In this document: positions 21,756 through 33,134 of the stretch, piece by piece
How the letters are laid out: each line of letters opens with the position of its first letter
Numbering within the stretch: position 1 is the stretch's first letter
Assembly (NCBI GenBank): GCA_020746875.1
Contig: JAGTJL010000008.1
Coordinates: 1,674,001 to 1,738,000 of the forward strand
Source of the DNA: Rhexocercosporidium sp. MPI-PUGE-AT-0058
Taxonomy: Eukaryota; Ascomycota; Leotiomycetes; Helotiales
Direction: 5' to 3'
Length of the DNA: 64,000 bases
The notes under the pieces: generated by a model
What the model was told of the DNA's origin: nothing
Seen by the model: only the letters and a program-made list of their open reading frames with translations
Databases searched by the model: none
Program-made: the position numbers and the translations under genes

Positions 21756-24490
21756 TCAGAATGGGGTGGAAAGTCCGTTCTTGGACTGCCTTTTGCTGAA
21801 GCGGTGGGTTTTCTTCATTGTTGCCTTGTCGCCGAGATCTTCTCCGCCTAAACTCGCTTGACTCTTTGTCAAGTGGTTCCGTCCTGCTCGATCCGAAATG
21901 CTGAAGCCTTCGGGATAGATGGAGCCCCCGTGGATTGTGCTGCTTGGACTGGAAACAGACGACCCCATATCGAACCCAGTTTCACTATTATAAGAACCAC
22001 TCATGTTTTGGGAGAGAGCGATATCTTTGGCTCGCTCCATAGACTCAATCCATTCTTGAGCCGAGCTTTTTGAGGGGTCGCCTGTGGTGACGGACGATTT
22101 AGAGTCTTCGAAAGTGTAGTGTGTACCACGCTGGAAAACTGTTAGGTTTCTAGAATCACGACATAGATTGGCAAGCATACCGTGTCAACACACCACACTT
22201 CTTGGCCTTTGGCATCTATTTGCGTCCTCCACGAGCACTCAGAGGCTAAGAGTGAGATCTCCGACTTGGTCTTTTTCTCGTCCCCTCCCGCAGCAGCCAG
22301 TATTATTCGAGCACTCGAAGTTACCATTACAAGCCGCTGCCTCTTCTTGGTCGTGCTGCCACCGAAGAACCTTGAGAGCTTACTCTTCTCGTGGCCCTCA
22401 TGCTCACCGTTCCGAGAGTTGGGACTGTGGGGCAGGGGAGCTGACAACACCATCAAATTCCCAAGTTTCAATATTCGCTCGTTGTTCCTTGTCAATACAG
22501 GTGACCATTCGATGTCGAGTTGTGTTGGCGGGGGAAGTTCGGTGATAACTCTGGGTTGTGGTCTTGAGTTTCCATTTGATGAACTGGGACCTGGTTGTCC
22601 TCGAGTAGTGGAGATGGGTTGGGGCGCACTCGAGTATCCTCCATTAAGCTTTATGAGATTCGGTTCCTGGGTTGGAGGGATATATGGCTTTAACCTGGGT
22701 GCCTTCATTCTCCAAAGACCACGACCCCATTGCACCCCATCAAAGAATTCGTGATTTTTGATATGCTCGATTGACAACCGTCTCTGAGGGTCAAGCACCA
22801 GAAGTCGTTCGACCAAATCTCTAGCAGCTGGCGGAAATCCGGGAGGGAATTGGTAGTCCAGACCAACTATCTTCTGGAATGTCTGATACTCATTTCCAGC
22901 CTTGAACGGGGGTCTGCCGGTCAAGAGTTGGTAAATGATACAGCCGAATGCCCACAGATCACTGGCCTTGCAGGCATTCTTGTCCGTCAACAGTTCAGGG
23001 CTAACATATTCAGCAGTACCAACAAAAGAACGAGCTCGGGTTGACTCCTCTTCTTCGGCAGTGATATCATATGGCTTCGTTGGATCCTTTGGTTTCCTCG
23101 GATCGGGAAGTAATTTTGCCGTCCCAAAGTCGGTGATCTTGATATGCATCTGGTCATCCAAAAGTACATTTTCCGGTTTCAGATCCCGATGGATAACACC
23201 CCTATTGTGCATATGCTCAATAGCATCAAGAATCTGGGCGCCATAAAACCTCGTACACTCCTCATCAAATGACCCTATCTTCTTCAGGACCCCTAGAAGT
23301 TCACCACCGCTTGCCACATCCAGTACGTAGTATAGTGACGAGCTGTCCTGGAAGGTATAATACAGTCGGACAATTCCTGGATGCTCTATCAACCGGTTGA
23401 GTGTGTCCTTTTCGATGTTGACATATTTTATCTTTTTCTCCTTGATGATGTGTTTCTTATCCAGAATTTTGACCGCATATTCTTTCAAGGTCTGCCTGTC
23501 CGTGGCCAACATCACCGTACTATAAGAACCCTCTCCCAATGTCCGCCCAAATGCAAAATCTCTAACTCCCTTCTTGACTTGTCTCAGTACCAGTTTCCCG
23601 TTCGCGTCGTATTCTTCTCGAACCCCTACGGCCGCGCCCTTGTCTTTCCATTCCTCGCTGCTAGGCACAAGGTTTCCGTCGATGTCGTATCTCGGGGCAG
23701 ACGAACTCGATGCGCCAGGAACACTATCCGTATGCCCTCCTCCCATGCCTCTGGAACTCCTCCTGGGTGGTGCTGGTGCATTGCCTGTTGGAATAGGGTT
23801 GTTCGAACTGTATGCCCGTTCCCTGTGACTCAATTCCCTCGAAGGTACGCCAGCTTGCATAGCTGTAGCTGCTATCCTCGAATCACTTCTTGATGGCATG
23901 CCGTTAATGGAAGACTTCGAAGATTCGGTCCGTAACCTGTATGAACCGTGTTCGCGCGAGGGCATTGCATTTGCAGGCGGTTGAGCTGAGTAAACTCCTG
24001 AAACGGGTCTCGCAGACCCTGGAGGGGGGTAACCTCTGCTTCCGTTCTGCATCGCGACCGCTTGGTATGGAGGAAACTGTGCTTGCTGTTGTGCCTGGTG
24101 ATTCAGAGGCATGCTCTGCCGGTATGCCTTGGCTGCTGCAGCTCGAGCTAAAGGGTCGTTCTGAGGTTTGAAAGATTCACTGCCGCTGGATTCGGATCGA
24201 CTGTTGCCAGGCTTCGATTCGGAGCTTTGAGACCCCTTTCGTGACGATGGGGCGTTGTCCTCTGTATCTCCTCTGCGAAGGAGATTGAATATCGAGTGAC
24301 GCCGGGTTTGAGATTGCGGGTCTGGTGTTGAACGGGCCTCTCTCAAATTAGAAGTCTGGGCCGGGGTCTCGTCGGGAGTCCGTGATGGTTCCAGGTATGA
24401 GTTCGCAGGTACTTCTCGAGATATTCCAGGAGACGTATCATCAGGATTTGTTAGTCGGAGAGGGCCAAGGCTCAAATCGTGCTGGGCCAT
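21756..24490 (-). CDS. pkh1: PDK1/Pkh-type AGC protein kinase
   Basis: Two exons, 24490-22181 and 22130-21756, joined by a 50-nt intron; 894 residues. The first ~310 residues are Ser/Pro/Arg-rich and disordered. The kinase domain runs from about 313 to 580. The glycine loop is GEGSYS, the lysine is in EYAVKILDK, and HRDLKPEN is at about 433. DFG follows at about 453, and the activation-loop SFVGTAEYVSPELL is PDK1-like. The insert KLLPDPRKPKDPTKPYD is typical of fungal Pkh/Ksg1 kinases. After the kinase comes a PDK1-type PH-like domain (about 670-790) with RLVMVTSSARIIL and W-C-V-D-T-R-G-T-H-Y-T-F-E-D, the latter created by splicing. It is predicted to phosphorylate the activation loop of AGC kinases such as Ypk and PKC, downstream of sphingolipid and cell-wall signals. 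The C-terminal 90 residues are basic and disordered. Confidence 0.96.
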
Positions 24491-25855
24491 GTTGCCCTGC
24501 TCTCCTCTCCTCTCCTCTGCTCTCCACTCTTCTCCTCGTCACGCTGTCCTGACCAGATGTGGTGGCTGTGGGCCGCGTCCCTTGTCCTTGGATCACCGTA
24601 GCATCCCCGTGTGTGATGGTTGTCTGCAGTGCCGCAAGTAGCTTGAGATGAGTCCGATACCTACCACTGTACCTCGAGGGCTTCCAGAGTGGACTTTGCG
24701 GGTGGGCGGGCTGGATTGCAGTAGCCAGCCAGCAGAAGTAGCAGCAGTAGCAACAATAGTAGTGGATCGGGCAATGTGGGCAGAACTGCACGCAGGCGGA
24801 CGGGCGTGGTTGGTGGTGGGTGTGTGGTTGACCTTGCTTGACCTTGGAAATCGAAATAACCCTCGAATCTCATCCAGGTCTCCTCTCAGGAGGGAGTCCT
24901 GAGTTCTGAGCCACAGAGGCGTGGCTCGTTTGGGTTAGCTCGCCAGCCAGCAAGTAATAAATAGTCCGAGCCCAAGCTCAGAGCAGAGGAAACGTTATTA
25001 TTTATTAGGTTCGTCCCAACCAAACGAGTCAGCAATAGTCACTAGTCGGAGAAAATACAATCTCATCAAACATACGAGATTGAGATTCCGATCATCGAGC
25101 GGAGAAAAATGTGGTGGAACGGAGCCAGACGCTAAGGTGAAGTCCGATCGAATACTGGGGGGAAAGGAGGAAAAGGGGTCACCTTGGAATTTTTCTTTAC
25201 TATCGAAACCAATGGCGACAGCTGTTTTCTGTCCCATCTCTCGAAATGCTTCATGTGGTTAGACCACTTCTTCATCTTTGGTAAGATCCCAATGTGTCTT
25301 TAGATGCGAACAGTCCTCTAATTCACACTCGGGAAGGATACGGGCAAGTGCCCAAGTAAGGCAGCTTTCGACATGCCACCACTTCGTACTTCATCCTGTT
25401 GACTAGAATATCGAGGGGAAGTTCAAGTCCAGGACTGCTGGTAACTCATTTTTACAGGACATGTTCTGTCCTTTTTCTGCCATCCTCTTGACACATGTAT
25501 TTGCACTTGAGCTCTGGGCTTTCCAAATGGGGGGGTTTTTTTCTTGGGATCATTCCCCTTCGAAACCGACAGATAGAAGAAACGGTTTCTGTTGGTTAAG
25601 GAATTGTAAGCCGAAGTCCGATTTGCTCTGATTTGATTGAGAAGAACGTAGGTGCTCTCTTGAGCGGTAAAAGCAGCAGATACTATATGTTGTATCAAAA
25701 CGGACCTCTTCAGTCCTTCCCCACGCAGATGGATAGATACTTGATATGGCAGGAGCGAGATGTTGGCCCCGATCCCCCCATAGCTTCCATTTTATCCTGT
25801 TTGATTATCGCGCATCTCATCATTCTCTCAGCTCAACGTCTTCCCCGAAGGGTCT
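24491..25855. other. Divergent intergenic region, Pkh1 / disordered protein
   Basis: This 1.37 kb region carries the promoter of the kinase (left) and of the disordered-protein gene (right). A CAGCAG/GTAGCAG-type imperfect trinucleotide run lies at about 24730-24762 and a CTCTCCTCTCC run next to the kinase start. Open frames here are low complexity and I call none. Confidence 0.45.
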
Positions 25856-27907
25856 ATGCCAGCAAACATCATGATCCGCTTGCCCGCTACCACCATCATT
25901 CTGGGTCGTAGCGACTTGCTGGATTATGAGAAACGCCAGCGAACTAGAGGTAGAGACAGAGACAGAGAAAGGATCAGCGAGACAGACAAACTCAATGAAC
26001 GGCTTACTCGCTTTGCCGTTAGATCACAGCCAGCTTCAACGGATCTCGGCCAGAGCAAACCCGGCCAAGACCTTGTTCACGATGCCCAAGATCACCACGA
26101 ACAGACTCATGCTCAGAATCCAGGGCAATTGCTTCTAGAAGAAGCTACCATCATCGACATTCCAGAAGCTCACGACGAACCCAATCCTGAATTGCCCGCA
26201 CAGGATTCGACGGGTTTACACGAAGATGCTTCAGAATTGTCTCTACAAGAAGGGGAGCATGAATATGTCAGCGTTGTATTTGAGCATTGTCCTGAAAACA
26301 CAACCCATGAGACACCTCAACCAGTCTCCCAATCGAAGCATGACTTCTACTATGGAGGCTTCATCGAGACTGCTAGCCCGAGTTTGACAGATTATACTCC
26401 CCTCAGTTCGTTCCCTTCTGACGTGAAATATATCACGCTGATCAGACATAGCTCCAAACGATGCTTCTACTCCTCAGCAACTGCCAATTCCAAATTCAAA
26501 TAGACCAAATTCGAATAGGCTTCGTCCTCGAAATCAACTACCTCGATCGCCTCTTTATGTATCGCAGAATGTATCGAGCTCCCCAGAACGTCGTCCTACT
26601 TCTGGCCTAACACCCCGTGTCGCTTCCCGTGTCGCTACGCACAACACTCCTGGCATTATATTTTCTCAACCTGCCCGACGACCGCCAAGGATCAGTACAC
26701 GAACAAGCATGCGAACTTTTAGACATCAGACAAACAGTTTCTCATTTGACTCATCGGAAAGATCAAGTGCAGCATACGAACAGGAGCGTGCAGTTTCGGA
26801 CTCCTCTGATGGGAGAGCTCGAAGTGCAACAAACATCAATCTTCATGAAGACTTGAGGGGTTCATCCCTGCAAAGCTCGAGAGCGGGCTCTGCGACATCT
26901 TATCGAGTCTTGGAACCGCCCGAAGTACTAGGTGAGGGCGAGCCTCTTCTCATTGACATGGACGAAGAGGACGAAGTTGTCAACAGAATTGTTGGATTCT
27001 CCTCACCTCGCCTTTGCTTGCCTCCACCATTTTCGACGGTGACACGGAGCGTTTCGGGGGCGAATTCACTACCATACCCACCTACACCTGTTGCTGGCAG
27101 TCAACCAACAAGCCCTTTCAGCCCTTCTATCTCACCAGTCCGGGGCATAGTAGAGAGCAGACACCCTAGTCATCGGTCCAGCCCAACAGCAGCAGAGCAT
27201 GAGTCTGTAGAATCCAATTCGCCTGTGAGTGTCATCTGATCTCTGCTAAAGTGAGGTGCGAATGGCTGACTTGACACCAGTCTGGCTCAAGATTCAATCC
27301 AGTTACCCTTGTCAACCGTGCTCTGAGTGTTTACAGAACCCGATCTCCTTTCAGCCGCCAAGGGTCACCTCAGCCTACTTCTCCATCTCCATCTGCATCC
27401 CCTACGCCTCGCCAGGACCAAAGCCGTCAACCTCCTGCGAATGCAGAACCTGTAACTCCTTCCAGGGCCTATCAAGTATATAATGATGCAGTGTCGCCAA
27501 ATCTGCAACCCCAGACGCCAGCCCACCTACCCGAGTCAAGACACCAATCGCGATACCATCCTTCTTACACGGCACCAGTCACCAGAGCTGCTGCTAGGCG
27601 AGGTTTGAGTGTTGACGATGTAGTTGGAGATGGCCTACAGCAAAGTTTGCCGCATCAACGCCAAGCGCCATCGCACACTCCTTCAAGAGGCGGCCGATCA
27701 GCGTCTCCAATTGGATTGGTGGGAGGCGGCTTTCAAGGTCTCTATGGTGGGAGAGAAAACGGGCACGAGGAGCAGAGCTGGGTCGAGGGCGTGAGATTCA
27801 ATAACGCCGAAGCTCGACTTTGGGGAACACGCGATGCCCAGAATGACAGTGGTAGCTTGAGACAAACCCCGGAACCTGATGAATGGCGAGTCGGTCGAAG
27901 AAATTAG
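25856..27907 (+). CDS. Disordered Ser/Pro/Arg-rich protein, function unknown
   Basis: Three exons: 25856-26422, 26478-27224 and 27281-27907, giving 646 residues. The first ~25 residues contain a short hydrophobic patch (IRLPATTIILG). A charged RxRxRxRDRDRER stretch follows, then long segments rich in Ser, Pro, Gln and Arg. The only ordered-looking pieces are an acidic stretch PLLIDMDEEDEVVNRIVGF (about 390-410) and the C-terminus, VEGVRFNNAEARLWGTRDAQ. Many S-P and R-x-x-S sites suggest it is a phosphoprotein. I do not recognise the family. Both introns are phase 0 and carry good branch sites. The start is uncertain; ATG at 25868 is an in-frame alternative. Confidence 0.72.
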
Positions 27908-28948
27908 GTGCAGAGCGGGAGGAGGGAAAGAACCTGCGGAGTATGTTGGCATTATGCTCATCGGATGTTTTTGTCGACAAACTTTCGTTTGACAGCTTCA
28001 TGTCCATGCGTTCCTCACATCTTATGATTCGATACAGTGGATGGGGCAGGGGGAATAGATGGCTGTGTAGGCAGAGGGTACCCGATAGATAGATGGATAG
28101 ATCGCTATATCATTAGAATACCGTTATCCTACTTGTACCCGTTACCAACCTGGGGTGCATCTTGGATATTGCTCGTTAACTCGCCTCGGTTCGCCCCCTT
28201 TACTCCCAGCTACCTAAGCACCTCCCACCTCAGGTGTACTGCATGTAATCTTGCAAACAATGGATGTCGGACCAAAGTCTCCTAGCGAGACTAGGTTCCG
28301 TTTCCTGATTGTTGGCAATGCGGCATGCCTTGCCGTGGCCCGGGCGCAGCAGGCATGGCATGGCATGGCATGGCATTTATTGGAATTGACTGTATCGAAT
28401 ACCATGCCGCGGAGAAGACGGACACTTGCACTTTCAGGTACTATATCGAGATGACAGATACTTCGTGCGTTAGCAAAACCGAAGCCGGCCAACGATCGGC
28501 GCCACCCATCTCGCCAAGCCCCTAACAACAATCCAGGTCCCGGGATCATTTTGGAATTTGAATTGGCAGTGACGACATTGACATTTCCCATAGTCGCCGC
28601 AATGCACCGCACCGCACTGCACCACTCACTCTGTTGAGAGCGTCACGGCATATTCAAACACCACCACCAGTGACACTACTACCTAGGTAAGACGGGTCTG
28701 GGCAGAGCGGACGGGGCGAGTCGTAAAGTAGTTGCAGACAGTCAAACTACTACTACCCAGTCCATACTTCTCTGCTTTCATTCTATCTCCATCTCTCTCT
28801 CTCTTCAATTGTGTATTCCAGTCACAGCCTTCCTGTTTGTTTGTTGTCCTTGCGCCTCGGCCGCCTCGTTCTGGCTACATTTCTCTACATGCACAACCTC
28901 CTTTGACGCGTCCCTCACTCATATCTGCCCTGCTCCGTGACCTCTGAT
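27908..28948. other. Intergenic region before the glucosyltransferase gene
   Basis: This 1.04 kb non-coding stretch holds a degenerate GATA/ATAG run (28085-28105) and a GGCAT tandem repeat (28350-28375). A CTCTCTCTCT pyrimidine tract lies at 28790-28805, shortly before the start of the glucosyltransferase gene. No gene is visible. Confidence 0.45.
28350..28375. repeat. GGCAT pentanucleotide repeat
   Basis: Five consecutive GGCAT units, embedded in a C/G-rich context. A simple tandem repeat in a promoter-proximal region. Confidence 0.85.
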
Positions 28949-31900
28949 ATGGCGGCAAGAGGCAACAGCGTACCTCCCGAGCCTGCTGGTCTCCAGGAAC
29001 AGCTTTCCGACCATCGTCCCGACAGCATCGAAGAGCCCACTGCTCCTGCGACCCATAGCGCGCGACCTGTGATCTCGAGGCAGTGGCAGACTGCTAGAGT
29101 CACTGCCGCGCCTCAGTGGGAAGCTCCTGGAATGAAGAGATACCCCACGTCCTTCTCAACATCGAACAAACCAGCATGGAATGGTAAAGCCGCCGCTGAC
29201 GACGCTTCCACGACGAGCTCCTCCTCAGATGACGACGACGAAGATGATGATACCCTAGGACATAAGAAGCGCTTCGGGCGTGGGAGGCGGCGCGGCAGTG
29301 GTAAAGATGCCTCCAAAGGGCATTACTCCAGGTTCGACGTTGGTAATGAAGACTTCAAGACGAAGGGGCGAGTCTCCAAGAGAGACGGCCGACTAAACAT
29401 CGGTGTGAACGAAACCAGTAATCGCGGGTATCTAGCGAAGGCACTTGGGGCGACATTCTTGAAGAATGTCGGATCTAATGCAAGCGAGACGTCTGAATCG
29501 AAAGATGACAAGGCCCCAAAATCGGATGCTTCCTCGGAGACGATCACTTCGGACATACCGCGACCGAAGCTGAATATTGTGGTTATGGTCATAGGGAGTC
29601 GAGGCGACATACAACCGTTCTTGAAGCTGGGGAAGAACTTGAAGGAATATGGGCATAGAGTGCGGATCGCTACACATCCCGCCTTCAAGGAATTCGTGGA
29701 GAAGGACTCAGGGCTGGAATTCTTCTCGGTTGGAGGCGATCCCGCAGAACTAATGGCGTTCATGGTCAAGAATCCCGGAATGATACCTACGATGGAGACG
29801 TTGAAGAAAGGAGAAGTTGGCAGGCGACGACAGCAAATGGCAGAGATGTTCGAGGGGTTCTGGCGCGCTTGTATCAACGCTACGGATGATGAGAAGGATG
29901 TCAGCAACTTGAAGATGATGGGTACTAAAGCCCCATTCATTGCGGATGCTATTATTGCCAATCCACCTTGTTTTGCCCACATTCATTGTGCGGAGAGGTT
30001 GGGCATCCCATTACATCTCATGTTTACGTTCCCCTATACGCCGACCCAAGCTTTCCCTCATCCGTTAGCCAACATCAAGAAGTCGAATGTGGATCCGGGA
30101 TATGCGAATTTCATGTCGTACCCGCTGGTGGAAATGATGACTTGGCAAGGGTACGCCTATGCTTTCTGGAGAAGAAATGTTTGCTAACTTTGGTGTAGAC
30201 TTGGGGATCTAGTAAATAATTTCCGTGTGAAAACCTTGGGACTGGAGCCAGTCTCTACATTATGGGCGCCTGGCCAATTGTATCGTCTGAAGGTACCCTT
30301 CACTTATCTTTGGAGCCCAGGTCTTGTCCCTAAACCAAAGGATTGGGGGCCAGAAATCGACATTGCCGGATTCGTTTTCCTGGAATTAGCTTCCTCCTTC
30401 GAGCCGCCAGATGATCTCGTCAAATTTTTGGATGCTGGAGAGCCACCCGTCTATATTGGATTCGGCTCGATTGTTGTCGACGAGCCCGATAAGTTCACTA
30501 AGATGATCTTCGAAGCTGTGGAGAAGGCGGGCGTACGAGCTCTGGTTTCGAAAGGATGGGGTGGGTTAGGCGACGATAACACTCCTGACAATGTCTACAT
30601 GCTTGAAAACACGCCACACGACTGGCTGTTCCCTAAAGTATCAGCAGTGGTTCATCATGGTGGTGCAGGTACGACTGCTATCGGTCTGAAATGTGGAAAG
30701 CCCGGAATGATTGTTCCCTTTTTCGGCGATCAAATGTTCTGGGGCGCCATGATTGGTGAAGCTGGAGCTGGAGCAAATCCTGTTCCTTATAAGGAGCTGA
30801 CGGCTGATAAGCTTGCAGATGGGATCAAGCAGTGTTTGACAGAGGAGGCTCGAAAAGGGGCAGAGAAGATCGCGCAGGCCATTGAGAAGGAGGGTGACGG
30901 CTCGAAGAACGCCGTCACGTCTTTTCATCGTAGTTTGGTGTTGAGGGGACATAATTCTATGCGTTGCTCGATTCTGGAGGACCGAGTCGCTGTATGGACA
31001 CTCAAGAACACGAGCCTCCGGCTAAGTGCTTTAGCTGCCGATCTACTTGTGGAAAAGAAGAAGATTTCTTGGAAGCAACTACGACTAATACGACATAACG
31101 AGTGGAACGATTTCGAAGGACCCGGAGAGCCCTTGTCTGGTGGTGCAACGGCGATCATGAGTACTGTAACAGGCATTGCAACTGGTGTTGGAGGCGTGCC
31201 GTTCAAGATCGCCAAAAGCTCGCGAAGACGCGCTAAGCACGAGGAGAAAAAGAGGAGAAAATCAGAGGAGGTGCGACGCAAGTCTCAAGATGCCGGTCGC
31301 AGCGACGGAGCTGGAGGATTGGTGTACAACAAGGATCCAAAAGACCAAACGCCAAATGGAAAGCCTGTGAATGGGATTAGTCACGATGCTCAGACAAATG
31401 GGGTTCCAAAAGGCAATGAAACCGAACTTGCAAATGGTTCTGCAACAAAAAAACCGACACATGACAGTTCGGACACACAATCTTCCGGCGGAGCCATGGA
31501 AAAGGTTACCAGCGGACCGGATCTGGGCAAGCATACAACCTCTGGCGAACCGGTGGCTGCGAAGAAGGCGGCCAGCGCGGAGCAAAAGGCTAATGAGGGA
31601 GAACAAGCGGATGACAACGACTCGGTTCTGTCTGATGATCCCGAGGACAATGCTGCGGAGGAGATTGGCAAGAATGTCACTTCCGGCGTTGGAAAGACGG
31701 CTGGTTTCATTGCCAAAGCGCCGATGGATCTGACTTTGGCTGTTGCTCAAGGTAAGCTGACCTACAGATGAAGCACCGCAGGCGTCGTTCATAGGCAGAA
31801 AGCTGACATGACAAAGGTTTCCACAACGCTCCACGTCTATACGGAGATGAGACCGTCAGAAGGTAAGCTATCCCCATACCAGTGCAAATTCAGCACTAAC

Positions 31901-32619
31901 AAATACACAGACCAACTCGAATCACGGGCATTAAGTCTGGTCTCAAAGCTGCCGGTCAAGAATTTACCTTTGGTATCTACGACGGATTTACTGGCCTCAT
32001 CACCCAACCTTATACCGGTGCTCGTGACCATGGACCTGTAGGATTCGTTAAAGGCGTTGGTATGGGTCTCACCGGGTTCGTACTGAAAGACCTCGCAGCT
32101 ATCATCGGTCCATTTGGTTACACCTTTAAAGGCATCCACAAAGAGATGCAGAAAGGCAGCCAGCCAACTCATTTCATCCGCAAAGCACGAATCATGGAGG
32201 GCCAACGAGATCTCCATGCCCTGGACGAGAAAGAAGCAAGGAAAGTTGTAGAGACCGTCAACCATGGCTGGGAGGTAGTGCAAGAAATTTTCGCTATCAT
32301 GGAAGAGAAACGTGCACACGGAATACGTGGGAAAATGCACGTCATCAAAGAGCGGAAAACGTGGAGAGCAAATGGAGCTTTCGAGAACGTTGAGATGGCA
32401 GAGAAGGCTTTAGAAGCTTCTCGCAAGGGAGAGAGTTTGGAAGGGGTTTTCGCGCAGCAAAAGGAAGAGCTCCAGCTGACGAAAAAGCCGAGGAAGAATG
32501 TCGCCCAGGACCTTGCCCAAGGCAAGACAGGAGACGAGATTGAGGATAAGCAGATCGTTCAGAAGAATGCGTCGGCTGGTCCTTCAGTGAGGGAGATGCC
32601 TAGTACTACTGGAAAATGA
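28949..32619 (+). CDS. Sterol-glucosyltransferase-like GT1 protein with a VPS13/ATG2-like C-terminal module
   Basis: Four exons: 28949-30150, 30199-31751, 31817-31862 and 31911-32619, giving 1169 residues. The N-terminal ~200 residues are disordered, with an acidic poly-Ser/Asp run. The N-terminal GT28-like half starts at about 212 with VIGSRGDIQPFL. The UDP-sugar-binding half has PPVYIGFGSIVV and the PSPG-like box VSAVVHHGGAGTT (HHGG at 553-556), ending FGDQMFWG. This matches UDP-glucose:sterol glucosyltransferases (Atg26/Ugt51), but I see no GRAM or PH domains. A Lys/Ser-rich linker follows (about 720-900). The last part, from about 915 (GFHNAPRLYGD), has a Gly-rich amphipathic stretch. There TGIKSGLKAAGQEF and IYDGFTGLITQPYTGA precede GFVKGVGMGLTGFVLKD. 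It resembles the C-terminal module of VPS13/ATG2. Inference: a membrane-associated glycosyltransferase of sterols or other lipids. Confidence 0.88.
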
Positions 32620-33134
32620 TATAGGGGTGTGAAGGGACGGTTGGACTTGGGTGTGTCTTGGAACGGTAGACGGTAGATTTGTCCGATCTGGCGTGTCAAG
32701 CGAAGGTGTTTGGAGTTCTTGACTTTAGTGCAAGGAGACAGCAAGATACCTCGGTAGATAGATACCTAATATTTGGTAACAATGCAGCATTCACTTTTAT
32801 TGATGACTCGATATGGACTTTCTTGTTGATCACATATCTCGGCTCCCCTTGAATAAGTCGGCAACAAAGGGGCTCGTACTCGCCTCGTATAGATGTTCGG
32901 CTGGCTCTGCGAAGCTAGCGAACCGAGATCCGAGTCCGCAGCGATTCATGACGTCCATTCTTGGTCAGCTGTGAGCTCTATCTCTATCTGCTTTATTTCG
33001 GCATCCAGTGATGGTCAGTCAGTGTCTTGGCTAACGATGGAAATGACAGAAGCTCCCTTTGAACTTAGCAGTGGCCGTCTTCTTCTCGACCTTCACGACT
33101 GAGATCTAAAGCGAAGAGAAAAGAGACCACAACA
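32620..33134. other. Intergenic region before the OPT transporter
   Basis: This 515-bp stretch contains the 3' end of the glucosyltransferase gene and the OPT promoter. No repeats or genes are recognisable. Confidence 0.45.

Noticed and set aside
29323..29982. A 219-codon frame antisense to the glucosyltransferase
   Set aside because: Shadow; the plus-strand frame carries the diagnostic GSRGDIQPF motif in this interval.
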